The translations under genes were made by a program, and so were the position numbers. Below the pieces are notes generated by a model. It had not been told where the DNA came from. It did not search any database and worked only from the letters and a program-made list of their open reading frames with translations. From contig BSDZ01000014.1 in assembly GCA_030268105.1 (NCBI GenBank), positions 3,353,501 to 3,417,500 of the forward strand: a stretch of 64,000 nucleotides of DNA, in the 5' to 3' direction. Origin of the DNA: Volvox africanus (lineage: Eukaryota > Chlorophyta > Chlorophyceae > Chlamydomonadales > Volvocaceae). Positions 13,083 to 22,569 of the stretch are shown here, piece after piece. Each line of letters starts with the position of its first letter. The stretch's first letter is position 1.

Positions 13083-16000
13083 ATCGCCCCACATCTGATT
13101 CAGGACCCACCTTCCTCAGCAAGTCCTCCGCCTCCGCAGTCCTGCCCTGGGCCTTACGCAGCAGCGCCAGATTGGATAACGAAGTCAGTGTTGTGATGTC
13201 CGAATTCCCCAGCGCCTTAACGTGCTCCTGCAAGAAACCAAAGACGCGGAAGACACAAAACACACACACGCGGAGTACTAGCTCACGAACAAGAAGAGCA
13301 TCTTCCAAACAATAACTCCGCGGACACGAATACAAATGCGAATAAATTCTTCAAAGAGAGGAAACCGGCTGTATCGTGCAAGATAAGATGGTTGTACAAA
13401 TACGGCACATGTACGGCACCAGCCACCAGTCGCCAACCGCGCCCGCTCCTGCCAACCCCAATCCAGCCCTGAGCCCTCCCAATCCCTATGACATAATAAC
13501 CACACATCCAAGCTGCTTGGTCTAACATAACAGACATATATGGCAGCGCTGCGGACGTATAGCTGTACGGTCAAGTCGTACCGCTATACGTCCGCAGCGC
13601 TGCTTGCTGCACGTTATGGCACGTTCTACTTCTTCAGACATAACATCGTCAATTATGTTTTCTGTTGTTTGGTTATCAGTTACTGGTTTCTTTTCAACGA
13701 TTCTCTTCCTCCCCCACCTTGACTGCCGCCAGCGCCAGCGCCTCCGCCAGCGGCGCCTTGCCCAACCGCAGTACCTCCGCGGCCTTCCGCAGACAGGAGA
13801 GGTATCGCGGTCCGGAGCGCACCCCCGCACGAATCAGCTGCTGGGCCTCACCCACCAGGGCGTCCTACCAGGGGGGCAGTGTATGTGTGTGTATGTGTGT
13901 GTATGTGTGTGTATGTGTGTGTATGTGGAAGGGGGAGTAAGGTGGATAAGTCAGAAGGGGCCCCCGGGGTGAGTGTGTTTATACGGTGTGACACAGCAGC
14001 AGAGCAGAGCAGTGTAATCATGATATGGATAGAACACTCGCGGGCGGAGTACTGCCATACACACCAGTGTACGGGTCGGGGAAAGGAGGCGAAGCTGGGG
14101 CTCACACGGTGGTCATGGCTGCCAGCTAGGGGCTTAGGGCAATAAGTCAGATGGGGGAACGAGAGGCGAGCTCCGTCTGTCGAGCTGTTGCCGTTGTACC
14201 TCGTGCTCGGAGTTTGGCAGACCTCCCCCTCCCCCCATACCCCTCCCCCCATGCCGCACACCTGTATGCCGGAGATGATCCTCCGGGTGGCCGCCCCCAG
14301 CGCCCCGGACAGGCGAGCACTACGCCGCAGCGGGCTGCCCCCCCTCCCACTCGCACTCGCCGAGTCCGCCGCCGCCTCCTCCTTGAACTGGAGCGCCAGT
14401 GCCGACAGCAGCTCGCGGTGGTCGACTGGCGAGTGAGCCTCGGAGGTGGACAGGTTGACGCTCTGATAGGTGTGTGTGTGTGTGTGTGTGTGTGCGGGGG
14501 GGGTGATTGGGTGGTAAGTCGAAATAAACGAGACGTGATACCGCTGTAGATGCTGCTCTTAATCATGCCTAACCGCGATATGGTGGAGGCGACTTTTAGC
14601 TCCGTCCCAGCTAGGGAAGTTGGAAACGTGGTCAAGGGGGGGGCCGGGATAACACCGTGATCATGGAGGCCCTCGAAACGTGATTGAGGTGGCAGTGGTG
14701 TGTGTTGGGGACTTAGGTTTTGAATGTGTGCTTTATGTGGCAAAATGACGCACACCTGAAACAGCTTCGCGGATCAACGCTCCTTTCAACAACAAACCCC
14801 TACAGGAGGGTACGAGAAATCGGGATCATCCAAACCAACCCCTCGCGCAAAATACGCGTGCGTGTCATATCATGTACGGAAGCGACAAACCCTCACCTGA
14901 GCCCCGACTCCTTCGGGCTCTGGACCCACAACCCGGTACTGGCGGCTATGGTGTCCGTTATGATGGCGCCCTTTCCTTTCACGCCCTCCCCACTTAGTCA
15001 CACACACACACATTCTTCATTACACCTAATCGCCCTTCGGTTGACTCCCCTCCTTCTCCTCCTTCTCCTCCTCTCCTCCTCTCCTCCTCCCCTCCTTCCC
15101 CAAAGCTCACAGCTCTCGACAAGCTTCAAGCCCCCCTGGGTAGGGAGGTTTAAATTGCTCCCCCCTCCCCACGATGCTCCCTGTGTCCCACCCCCCCAAA
15201 ACCACACCTCATGGATCCGGTCTTCATCCCGCCTCACTATTCCCTCCTTCAGGTCCCTTCCCTCCCCCCCCACTCGGCCTACTCCCCGCACCCGCAGCGA
15301 GTTGTACACGATGTCTATGGAGAAGTCGAACACGGGTACGTGCAGGAACTGGGGTCCCCGCACAGTCAGCGCCTGAACCAGCTCGTACAGGCACCAGGTC
15401 CGGCTCAGCGCTGCTGCAGCGCTGTCCAGCAGCAGCACGGCTGAGCTGCACTGCTGGAGGGCGCCCACCACTACGCCGCGGCGGTTAGACAAATCCTGTA
15501 ACAATTGGCAAATGTCGGTGGCGCCGTTCGTGCTGACTGGCACGCCGCTGCTGCCGTCATTAGCGGGGAGGTCGGCGGCCGCTGCCCCCGATGGTGGCCT
15601 CTCCGGGTGATGCACAGGCCAGCTGAAGCAGTCGATCCAAACAAAGGTAGTGGCCAGAGCACTGGCCCTTCCGACGGGATCAGAGCTGGGGTCCCCTGAG
15701 AATGGAGTGGGCGCAGGGTGGGAGGGAAGATGTGTGTGTGTGTGTGTGTATGCTTGATGGAACCCCAAATCCCACCACATTATGGCCCGTTGCGTTCACC
15801 TCACCTCACCTCATATCCACCGTCCTCACATACGGGATACGGAATACGGGAATACGGGAATGCGGCGCAGTTTAATTCAATTTCCCCAATCCAGTACCTC
15901 CCTCGGACCTTGGGAACGAGGGCAGCTGCCGACATCCGGTACTAGACTCCCACCCAGCTGTACATCACGGTGCTGGTGTGGGTGGTGGAGTGGGTGTTGG

Positions 16001-16341
16001 TAAGCAGTAAGTGTAATGTCTGATCCTTTCCGCAACAGCAGTTACGGATCTTGACAGTCCGCTCCCTCCCTCCCTCCCTCCCTCCCTCCCTCCCTCCTCT
16101 CCCATTTCGCCGCCCCGTGCCCCCCCTCTGCATCACGCACAAACGCACCGATGAAGTGCTGCAGCAGCGGCACCACCAGGTCTGACAAGAAACAGCAGCT
16201 CCAGGCGTGGATGATGTAATGCTGCGCAGGGCCCACGTACTTGGGCGATATTAGATCCAGGAAGGGTTGCGGTTGCTCTGTACGGCATTGTGGGGCGATG
16301 AACTGCGCGACGACCTGGGCGGTGGACAGGTGGGCAGGCAC
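4738..16341 (-). CDS. TIR-like / kinesin-light-chain TPR / IQ-motif protein (multi-exon; 5' and 3' ends not fixed)
   Basis: One long minus-strand gene is assembled from exons whose frames and intron phases match. In transcription order they are: 16341-16149, 15695-15292, 14970-14897, 14460-14262, 13864-13718, 13227-13111, 12552-12427, 12056-11932, 11716-11506, 11262-11212, 10964-10890, 10328-9938, 9583-8401, 8255-about 7856, 7492-about 7440, 7360-6742, 6306-6125, 5681-5556 and 4938-4738. Nearly all have GT donors and AG acceptors. The protein would exceed 1,500 residues. The order is a TIR-like N-terminal module, about five KLC-type TPRs, then a long Ala/Gly/Gln/Ser/Pro-rich tail with an IQ motif. 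TPRs bind protein partners and IQ motifs bind calmodulin, so a scaffold or signalling adaptor is likely. The first exon opens at an acceptor (GTG, not ATG), so a short 5' exon is missing. Junctions after 8,255 are less certain. Two adjacent genes (break near 7,775, where one frame meets a stop) remain possible. Confidence 0.7.
8348..8392 (+). repeat. (GGGGCA)n microsatellite in a TPR-gene intron
   Basis: About seven near-perfect hexamers lie in the intron between 8,255 and 8,401. The same hexamer occurs in another intron of this gene at 11,807-11,850. Confidence 0.9.
8401..10328 (-). CDS. Low-complexity region and IQ motif of the TPR gene (exons 12-13)
   Basis: Exon 10328-9938 starts inside a TPR helix (EQGRTEEAEEVF), then becomes Ala/Glu/Pro-rich. 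Exon 9583-8401 joins it in phase 1 (G|AG). It encodes a Gly run, Gln runs and an imperfect AEEA repeat. A charged helix then leads into a consensus IQ motif (RIQAYHRGCLARRK, about 8,952-8,995), and an Ala/Pro/Ser-rich stretch follows. The IQ consensus IQxxxRGxxxR is fully met, which predicts calmodulin binding. The runs are encoded by pure GCC/GGC/CAG triplets and are likely length-variable. The donor at 8,400 is GTAAGC. Confidence 0.7.
10588..10772. repeat. (CA)n / ACACAT microsatellite in a TPR-gene intron
   Basis: About 185 bp of alternating CA with interspersed CATA steps lies in the intron between exons at 10,328 and 10,890. It reads open in several frames as Tyr-Thr-His peptides, which are not genes. 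Confidence 0.95.
10890..13864 (-). CDS. Kinesin-light-chain-type TPR block of the TPR gene (exons 5-11)
   Basis: Seven short exons (13864-13718, 13227-13111, 12552-12427, 12056-11932, 11716-11506, 11262-11212, 10964-10890) encode about five tandem TPRs of the KLC class. Hallmarks seen are SLGRDHPDTAASC, LGEDHPDTASSCNNLA, LGERHPHTATNYNNLG and LGVEHADTATATSNLA. Each is followed by a second helix of the type GRLDEAEPLL or GKLEEAATLY. Most introns fall in the same place within the repeat, suggesting growth by exon duplication. Phases are 0, except for a phase-2 junction (AA|G, Lys) between 11,932 and 11,716. The last repeat (DSEVYLGRGHESVRQ...) is degenerate. TPR arrays of this type bind peptide ligands. 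Confidence 0.8.
11783..11851 (+). repeat. (GGGGT)n then (GGGGCA)n microsatellites in a TPR-gene intron
   Basis: A short GGGGT tract passes into about seven GGGGCA hexamers, in the intron between exons at 11,716 and 11,932. The G-runs could form G-quadruplexes on the plus (non-template-like) strand. Confidence 0.9.
12077..12170 (+). repeat. (GGGC)n / (GGGA)n microsatellite in a TPR-gene intron
   Basis: A purine-rich GGGA/GGAA tract preceded by four GGGC units lies directly upstream (in gene sense) of the acceptor of exon 12056-11932. On the gene strand it is a long polypyrimidine tract. Confidence 0.9.
12624..13080. repeat. AT-rich intron segment bounded by direct (GAT)n-containing repeats
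   Basis: Two copies of a roughly 50-bp sequence lie at about 12,631-12,680 and 13,028-13,080. Each is GATAATGGTAATGATAATGG, then a GTAGT step, then a GAT run. They bound about 350 bp of markedly AT-rich DNA inside one intron of an otherwise GC-rich gene. No coding capacity or terminal inverted repeat was seen in the interior. Confidence 0.7.
13543..13603. repeat. 61-bp near-perfect palindrome (21-bp arms)
   Basis: The left arm, 13,543-13,563, begins GCAGCGCTGCGG and ends ATAGC. The right arm, 13,583-13,603, is its exact reverse complement. After a one-base mismatch, an inner 5-bp stem (GTACG/CGTAC) closes a 7-nt loop. It lies in the intron between exons 13864-13718 and 13227-13111. It could be a small palindromic element or a hairpin RNA precursor. 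No target-site duplication is evident. Confidence 0.85.
13881..13926. repeat. (GT)n microsatellite
   Basis: A GTGTAT/GTGTGT tract of about 45 bp lies in the TPR-gene intron just upstream (gene sense) of exon 13864-13718. Confidence 0.9.
14262..16341 (-). CDS. N-terminal TIR-like module of the TPR gene (exons 1-4)
   Basis: Exon 16341-16149 carries an HAW motif (YIIHAWSCCF) after a short helical lead. Exon 15695-15292 carries VWIDCFSW, then a Ser/Gly/Ala-rich insert. It then has a hydrophobic strand ending in LLLD, followed by WCLYELVQAL. The phase-1 junction between them (G|GG) joins the reading frame without a gap. The order HAW, W-I/L-D, LLLD, WC-x-x-E is typical of a module that precedes TPRs in many algal and other protist proteins. 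It resembles TIR domains, in which the Glu after WC is the NADase catalytic residue; that alignment is by eye and is inference. Exons 14970-14897 and 14460-14262 encode a helical linker. Their phase fits if the exon-4 acceptor is the second AG of AGAG at 14,461-14,464. Confidence 0.6.
14470..14494. repeat. (TG)n microsatellite
   Basis: Twelve TG dinucleotides lie just upstream (gene sense) of the acceptor of exon 14460-14262. They form the polypyrimidine-like (CA)n side of that intron. Confidence 0.9.
14511..14579 (+). mobile_element. Dispersed repeat, copy A (MITE- or SINE-like fragment)
   Basis: About 69 bp, starting GTGGTAAGTCGAA and ending CCTAACCGCGAT, matches a second copy at 60,192-60,259 with only scattered substitutions. 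Weaker similarity continues another 40-60 bp on the right. This copy is in an intron of the minus-strand TPR gene. Two copies 46 kb apart in unrelated contexts imply an interspersed element. No coding region or terminal repeats were identified. Confidence 0.6.
16059..16097. repeat. (CCCT)n microsatellite
   Basis: Nine CCCT units lie in the intron between the first two visible exons of the TPR gene. Confidence 0.9.
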
Positions 16342-17970
16342 CTGGAGGGCCGGGGATCCAGGGAATTTGGGATCGGGGGATGAGTGGGGTTGGGCGGGGA
16401 ATGTGTTTTTTTAATGGTGTGCCCTGTGCGTGTATGTAGTGTATGTGGCTCGGAGCAAAGGAAGGACCACTGGAGTTATGGAGTTTCTTCTCCGTAACCC
16501 TGTTGTAGTAATCAGGCTAGGCTGTGTGGAGAAAGGTGAGGAAGGAGGGGAGAGGGGAATGTGGCGGCTGGAGGCGGGGAAGATGCGCGCGGCCGCGCGG
16601 ATGAGGGTGCGATGCGCATTAAGTGCAAGGGCAGTTCATACACCAATCTTGTTCCCTCAAGGTCGCTCCCTCCAGGCCAAGTATAAGTACTACGATCCGA
16701 CACATGAATGTACTTATCATTATATGAAGTTCATCTGCGCAGGTGAGCGTATAGGCATTCAGGCAAACCAGCAGGACCCCATTCGAATCACCTTTGCGGC
16801 AAAGTCACTCAGGAAGCGCAAAGAGACGCCGCGAAAATCCTTTGTATCTTCCTTGTTTTCAATATCGCTCATTGCAATCGTCGTTTTCGGCCGCTTCACA
16901 ACTTGTTGCAACCATGAAAGCTTCACATTGGAACAATTGGCGCTAAGCTTAACCTTATGTTTTGCCTCATATTGAGACGTTTTTATTGCACCGCGCCATC
17001 GATTAAAAGCTAGAAAGGACCTCGGCGCTCATTATTGGCAGTACCCGCAGCAACTTAGGTCAGCCATACTCGCTTTATTTTGCCTTCGCCATACTATGTC
17101 ACAACGATTTTATTTAGAGATTTAAGATTACTTGCTTCTGATCCGATTTGGAAGAGTGCTCAGGGACATAGAGTTGCATGGGTTCGGGTTGCCCGCCCCT
17201 TGCGATCCGCCCAACGGGTTTCGCCCTACGTGCCGGTTACTATTCTCCGATGCAGTCTAACATTAAATAAATAAAAGTCAAATTCAGGATTCTTTGAATA
17301 AGGCTGGGGTATGTGATGACCAAATTGAAAGATTACAGCCGCACACCAGGTACCATCAAGCCGCCGACACTGGTCGTGACCCTTGGACGTCTGAGGTCTG
17401 ACCCATGATTTGACCGGGTGCAGAATCAGGGGCCCGTATTGAAAGATTATATTTTATTCCTAGGGTATCAGCGTGCGTACCATTTCCAACGCAAGCTCGG
17501 AGGGCGAAGGGATTAATTTCCCAGGGCCGTTGCACGCCGACCCTGCTCTGCGGCCGTCCTGGAGATGTCATACTGCTTTCATTACCAGGCAAGAAGAAAA
17601 GTTAGAAATAACATCGTGACAAGGACTTGAGCTTAAAACCCGTTAAATTAAAAACTGGGCCCGCGGTGCAAGCGCGACGATCCATGCTAACAGCTTTCTA
17701 ACTTCCAGGACCAGTACGGCGTGCTCGTACTAACCGATAGATTACGTAGATAACAACGTTGCATCCAATTCGTAGTCTTGGGTGTGTAATATCGATCTTG
17801 CTCCTGGGGCGCGTGTTTGTGGAACAAGATCCACTATCCTGTTAGGTTTGCTCATTAAAGCTTGCACACCGTTAACTTGATACGAGAACCACTTGCATAC
17901 GTAGGTGTGGCCGATCACTTTAACTATGGCCCACTATTTTAATATTATGGACTGAATAATAATCTGCATT
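16342..17970. other. Divergent intergenic region, AT-richer, no gene recognised
   Basis: This interval separates the minus-strand TPR gene from the plus-strand transporter. It should hold both promoters, the first TPR exon and both 5' UTRs. Base composition is clearly lower in GC than the flanking exons. Frames open here (for example 16,430-16,975) have no recognisable domain, and no splice partner was found for them. Confidence 0.5.
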
Positions 17971-20900
17971 ATGTTTCAACGAATGTTTGGCACCTCGCAC
18001 AAAGCGACCGGCACCGATGGCGTCCTCTTGGCCATATGGAAAACCGGCGTCTGGCGCCTGATGCTATTCCTATTAATTTATTCTACTGGTGGGATTATTT
18101 TGGTGCTTACTGTTTTGGATTTGGTGTCAGGAGTGACCTATTTTGGTAGTTTGTTGATTCGTAGCTTGACGACCCTTGACGACCTTGAACCTATCCAAAG
18201 TCATGTTCCCGAAACACTGCGAATTCGCTCTTTCTGATTAACATGCTTTGACATACTCCCAGCCACATTCCAACTATCCTTATATTTAGACCCCCGAGTT
18301 TCCATCATCCCGGGACCAGCGAATCCAGGGCGCACACCTCAACTTCAAGCCACTTCCCGCTTCGCTGATACTTTGGGCGATCAACCCACATGTTAAGCAC
18401 CGTCCTATATCTGTCAGTATTGCATCTCCCTAACTCCCAAGCCTCTCTCAAATCTTTGCCACGATAACCATTTTCGTCCTCTTCCCATCATTTTCCCATG
18501 ATCTCTCCCTCTGCATCCCACCCCACCCTTCCTCCCTCTCAGGTCTCGCCCTCATCTTCCCCATCACCCCCACACTCATGACCAACGGCTTCGCCTCCCT
18601 CGCCGCCGGCCACCAAGTCGACTGCACCCAGTATGCGCCCGGCCACTCCCCTCGTGAGTGCGACGAGGCTCACGCCACCGTGGTGCTCTGGATGAGTTGG
18701 ACCAATTTCATCTCCAGCTCGTTGCTCACGTTCCTTTGTGCGCCCTTCATCGGGCACCTGAGCGACCGCATCGGCCGCAAGCCCTTCATGCTCGCCGGCA
18801 TCGCCCTCGCCTTCCTGCCACTGGCCGTCTTACAGCTACACCTGCACGGGGTGCTACCCATCTACTGGTTGGTAGGCGGTTGGGGGCAACAGATAACGGA
18901 ACAGAACGCAACGGGAAACAGAATGAGGGCCAAGTGAAACAGGTTGAGAGTGTACTGGGCTGGGAAAAACACGCCACATTAAGCCACGTAGGGGGCGGGG
19001 TCGAGTTGTTGGTGGGTGCGATGGATACGGCAGGGTTGAGGACGGTGGATATGAGGTGAGGTGAGATGAGGTGAGGTGAGCTAAACAATGTCATTGGAGT
19101 ACTGGAGGACGCTGGAGTTGTTCCCCACGTCGTCGTGGCTAGGGGACAGGGTAAGTCGTAGCGTTACCGCATCTTCACACATGACGTACAACTACATGTA
19201 TACGTCATTGTAAATGGGGGTGGGGGTGGGGGTGGGGGTGGGGGCGGCCCTTTCATTCTTCATCTTTACCACTCCCTTTTGCGCCTTCCATCACATTCCA
19301 CCGCCCCGACGCGGTCGCGGGCTCCTCGGGTTAGGTACTATCCCGCATCCGCCGCGGGAGGCGCCGTGTCCTCCTTCACCATGACCCTCACCTCCGTCGC
19401 GGATCTCATGGAGCAGCGGCACAGGTAGGGGACGGACGCGGCTAAGGCGGGGATGAGGGCGACCACCCTTCCCCGCACTGCGGTTTGCGTGATGGCCGTC
19501 TGCCGCTCCGCGAGCCGTCTGTGTGTTCGGCGGTCAGTCCCCCTCCTGTCCCCATCCCCTTCCCTGCTCGTGCTCTCCCCCTCCTGTGACTTGCCTCATG
19601 CCTCGTGCCTCGTGCCTCTTGCCTCGTGCCTCATGCCTCATGCCTCATGCCTCATGCCTCATGCCTCATGCCTCATGCCTCATGCCTCATGCCTCGTGTG
19701 TCTTCATCTTCTTTTCCCAGAGCCACTGCTGTGGGGTATCTGACGTCATGCTTCTCAGTCGGGATGCTGGCGGGGCCCCTCATCGGCGGCTACCTCGCCG
19801 TCAAGACTGCCCTGTGGACATGCATCGCACTCACCGCCGTCACGTGGATTTATGTCGCGGCCGTTGTCCCGGAATGCGCGCCGGGGCCGCTGGCGCAGCG
19901 CGCCACCGCCAAGGCTGGTGAGGCGGCTGACGCCAACGCCGACGCTGACGCCAGCGGCACGGCGCCACCTCCGCCACTGACCGACAGCGCAATACCGGTG
20001 GGATGTGGCCAGGGTAGTCCGCTTGGGGTGGCAGACAGCGGCGTCAGGAGGCGAGCAGGGAGGGAGGTGGAACAAGAGGAGGACGAGCAGGAGCGCTTAG
20101 TGACGGCGGAGACGGAAGCGCTAGCGGCCGCGGAGGTGGTGTCGTTGATTTCGGCGCAAAGCCACTTGATGAGCGGCGGCTCGGCGCCATCGGCGGCTGC
20201 CGATGCGGACGCTGGCGTACCTGGCGCCTGCGCGGTGTACGGCACTGCGTGTTGTCCCCACACCCGGGTGAGCACTTGCGCCGTAAGCGATGGCAATCAG
20301 GTGGAGACGATGTTGCCGTATTGTCGCCGGCCCCGGCGCAGCAGCGCAGGTGGAGGCGGCGGCAGTGGCGGTCACGGCGGCGGCAGTGGCGGTCGCGGCG
20401 GCGGCAGTGGCGGTCACGGCGGCGGCAATGGCTGTCACGGCGGCGGCAGTGGCGGTCACGGCAACGGCGGCGGCAGTAACAGGCTATTGGGTTTTTCCAC
20501 CGGCTGGTCGGTGATTCGGCATTCATCTTTCTACCGCCGTATCGCCGCCATTTGGGTTGTGGTGGCAATGACGTGGGAAGGTGCTGGGGAATTACTAATG
20601 CAGTACCTGCAGTTCAAGCTGGGATTTAACACCTTAGATCAGGTACGGACCATTAAAGTGCGCGTGTGCGTGTGTGTGTGTTTTCATGTTGTGCATCGCG
20701 GGGGCGAAGGGAGGGTGTAGGAAGGGGGGCGAGGGAGGGCACGGGGGCGGGGTAAGGGGCAAGGGGGAACCGAGCGGATGTGCAATACGATTAGAAACAA
20801 AACCAGAGACCAACCGATTGTACCAGATTAACCGCGTTGTCGTATCAGAACGTCAGTTATTGTGTGTCAATATTTTATAAGGTCTCCTTGTTGGTCTTTC

Positions 20901-22061
20901 TGCATTCGCATTCGCATTCGTATTCCAGAAGAGATGTTTCCTTCTGCCTGTCTGCCTTCCTTCGTCCACGTAAGGCCCACGTGCTAACAGTCCTCGCGTC
21001 CGGGGGCCTGGTGGTCAAGTTGGGCCTCCTGGCCCTGATGGTTCGTTGGATGGGAGAACGGCGGTTGTTGGCATTCGGTTTGGCAGCTTACGCGGCGGAG
21101 TGTGTGGCGCTGGCGGCGGCGCCTACCAAGGCTGTGGGCCTGGCGGCGGTGTCCATCGGGTCGCTGGCGTCGGTGTGCTGGCCGGCGCTGACAGCGTTAC
21201 AGACAGCGGGAGTGGACCCCACGCATCAGGGGGCGGTGTTCGGGGCGCTACAGGTGGGTGGAGGGACGGAAAGGGGAGGGGAAGGGGAGTCCTACCTGCG
21301 AAGTTCAGGTATTCCTCGCAGCGACCTGCTCTCATCCCATGGGTCGTGCTCCCAGAGGCCCTCACGCACGATGCTCCGTTTGCGCCTCTCTCTTCAGCAG
21401 ACTGGCACTAATACGCAACGACCTTTCACACACACCTATCCAGTTCGCCTCCTTGTACGGCAACGCCCCCGAAACTCCTTATCCCCGTCCCCGTCCCCAT
21501 CCCCGCCGTTGTTTTTTATGTTTATAAGGTTTACCGTTGTTACAGGGTTTTCTTGCAATCACACACTCGCACCTATTACCCCCTTTCCCCTTCTCCCCCC
21601 TCCCTGCAAAGGCCATCAGCTCAATGGCCTCTGGTCTGGGCCCCTTGCTATTCGCGGCCGTGTTCCGTCAGGCGACTCGCAGCGATTCGGGGGGGAGGCC
21701 CATGCCCGGGGTGGTGTGGTACCTGGCAGCTGCCACGACTACGGTTGCCATCGGCCTTACTCTCAGTCTTCCCCAACAACCACAGCACGTGCATCCGCAT
21801 CAACATACGCGTCATTGCGGGCAGGATGGTGGAGCCCATGTCGCTGAGGGCAAGGGCGGATGCAGCGGTGGCGGCTGCGGAAGGCAACGCTGCGGTCGGG
21901 GCGTGAAGTGCAGTCCGGATGTGGAAAAGGGAGGGGCTGGCAGCGGCAGTCAGTCAGAGGAGGAGGGCCTGGAGCATCACCATTTGGAGCAAGAGGGGGT
22001 CAGGGAAAGTGGGGCAGCGGCCGGGAGTGGGGAGGGATTGCGGGAGCCGCTGCTGCCCTAA
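17971..22061 (+). CDS. Major facilitator superfamily transporter, MFSD14/HIAT1-like (copy 1, complete)
   Basis: Six exons give an uninterrupted 746-residue frame: 17971-18145, 18543-18867, 19335-19424, 19721-20642, 20975-21253 and 21612-22061 (TAA). All phases match (G|GT, TG|G, AG|A, then phase 0 twice). Exon 1 supplies a basic N-terminus and the start of TM1. Exon 2 completes TM1 and carries the MFS signature GHLSDRIGRK between TM2 and TM3. Exons 3 and 4 (YYPASAAGG, VADLMEQRHRATAVGYL) match the central MFSD14/HIAT1 pattern. Exon 4 continues into a hydrophilic loop of nearly 200 residues with Gly-Ser-Gly-His repeats, between TM6 and TM7. Exons 5-6 give TM8-12 (LASVCWPALTALQ, ASGLGPLLFAAVF) and an acidic/His-rich tail. 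The family is membrane transporters of poorly known substrate. Exon 1 is AT-rich, unlike the others, and is the least certain. Typical MFSD14 proteins are about 490 residues; the excess is the loop and tail. Confidence 0.8.
19207..19245 (+). repeat. G-run tandem repeat (TGGGGG)n in transporter intron 2
   Basis: Five runs of five or six G separated by single T or C lie in the coding strand of intron 2. This is a strong G-quadruplex-forming pattern in the transcript. Confidence 0.85.
19588..19699 (+). repeat. Intronic heptamer minisatellite (GCCTCRT)n, founder-like tract
   Basis: About 16 tandem 7-bp units (GCCTCGT, GCCTCTT and mainly GCCTCAT) end 21 bp before the acceptor of transporter exon 4. 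The unit is the same as in the giant arrays further right. Because the tract is short, simple and embedded in an otherwise unique intron, it is a plausible source of the expansion. Confidence 0.9.
20361..20475 (+). repeat. In-frame Gly/Ser/His codon repeat in transporter exon 4
   Basis: Six to seven imperfect copies of an 18-bp GGCGGCAGTGGCGGTCAC-type unit encode GGSGGH, with one R and one NGCH variant. They lie in the large central loop of the transporter and are duplicated exactly at 41,263-41,377. Confidence 0.85.
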
Positions 22062-22500
22062 TGAAGGAGTGGGGAGTGGGGGACGGGACGGGAGGGAAGG
22101 GAAGGGGAGGGGAGGGGAGGGGAAGAGGGGATCGCGAGCCGGGTCAGTATCCAAGTAAGGTTACCCAACCCACACGGACTCATCAGGTATGTGGCTTGTT
22201 GGAGGGATTATCGCTGTGTTATGTAACTTCAGCGGTTTAATAGTTGGGTCGTTGCTGGTTGGCCGTTGGCTTGGTTTTCTGAAAGATTGCTTCAACCTTC
22301 GCGTGGCAGTGTAGCGCAGATTGGCATCGGAAGCCGCACTTGGTGGTTCAGGCAGTTGACTGGATTTCCCCAACGATGGGACTCAGGAAACCGGTGCTGC
22401 TGAAGGAACCTTTACGTTGAAGCCTTTTTTATGTGCTGCCAGTCTTTTCTTATTGTTTCCTCGCTGATGTTTTGGCATGTTTGCTGTAAGTTTTAAGAAG
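22062..22500 (+). other. 3' flank of transporter copy 1 (3' UTR and beyond)
   Basis: The sequence after the TAA contains a GGGGA-rich tract and a TGTAA motif at 22,222-22,226, the poly(A) signal used in volvocalean algae. A further TGTAA lies at about 22,485. No gene is seen. The whole stretch is repeated at +20,902. Confidence 0.5.
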
Positions 22501-22531
22501 AGGGTTTTAGGGTTTTAGGGTTTTAACCCTA
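22501..22531 (+). repeat. Interstitial telomere-type repeat (TTTTAGGG) with inverted end
   Basis: Two to three units of AGGGTTTT/TTTTAGGG are followed directly by AACCCTAA, so G-rich and C-rich telomere sequence meet head to head (GGGTTTTAACCC). TTTTAGGG is the telomere unit known from Chlamydomonas reinhardtii. Confidence 0.8.
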
Positions 22532-22569
22532 AGAAAGTAAGAAGATATTATAATTATTATGGTTACTCC

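Noticed and set aside
16430..16975. 181-codon plus-strand frame between the TPR and transporter genes
   Set aside because: No domain, no coding-like composition and no matching splice partner; it lies in the divergent promoter region.
17356..17592. Candidate first exon of the TPR gene on the minus strand
   Set aside because: Starts with ATG, but its only phase-0 donor (GTGTCG) is weak and nothing links it to the exon at 16,341.
22501..22531. Template region of a telomerase RNA gene
   Set aside because: The template would need about 1.5 C-rich repeats; here there are two to three repeats plus an inverted half, better explained as an interstitial telomere scar.
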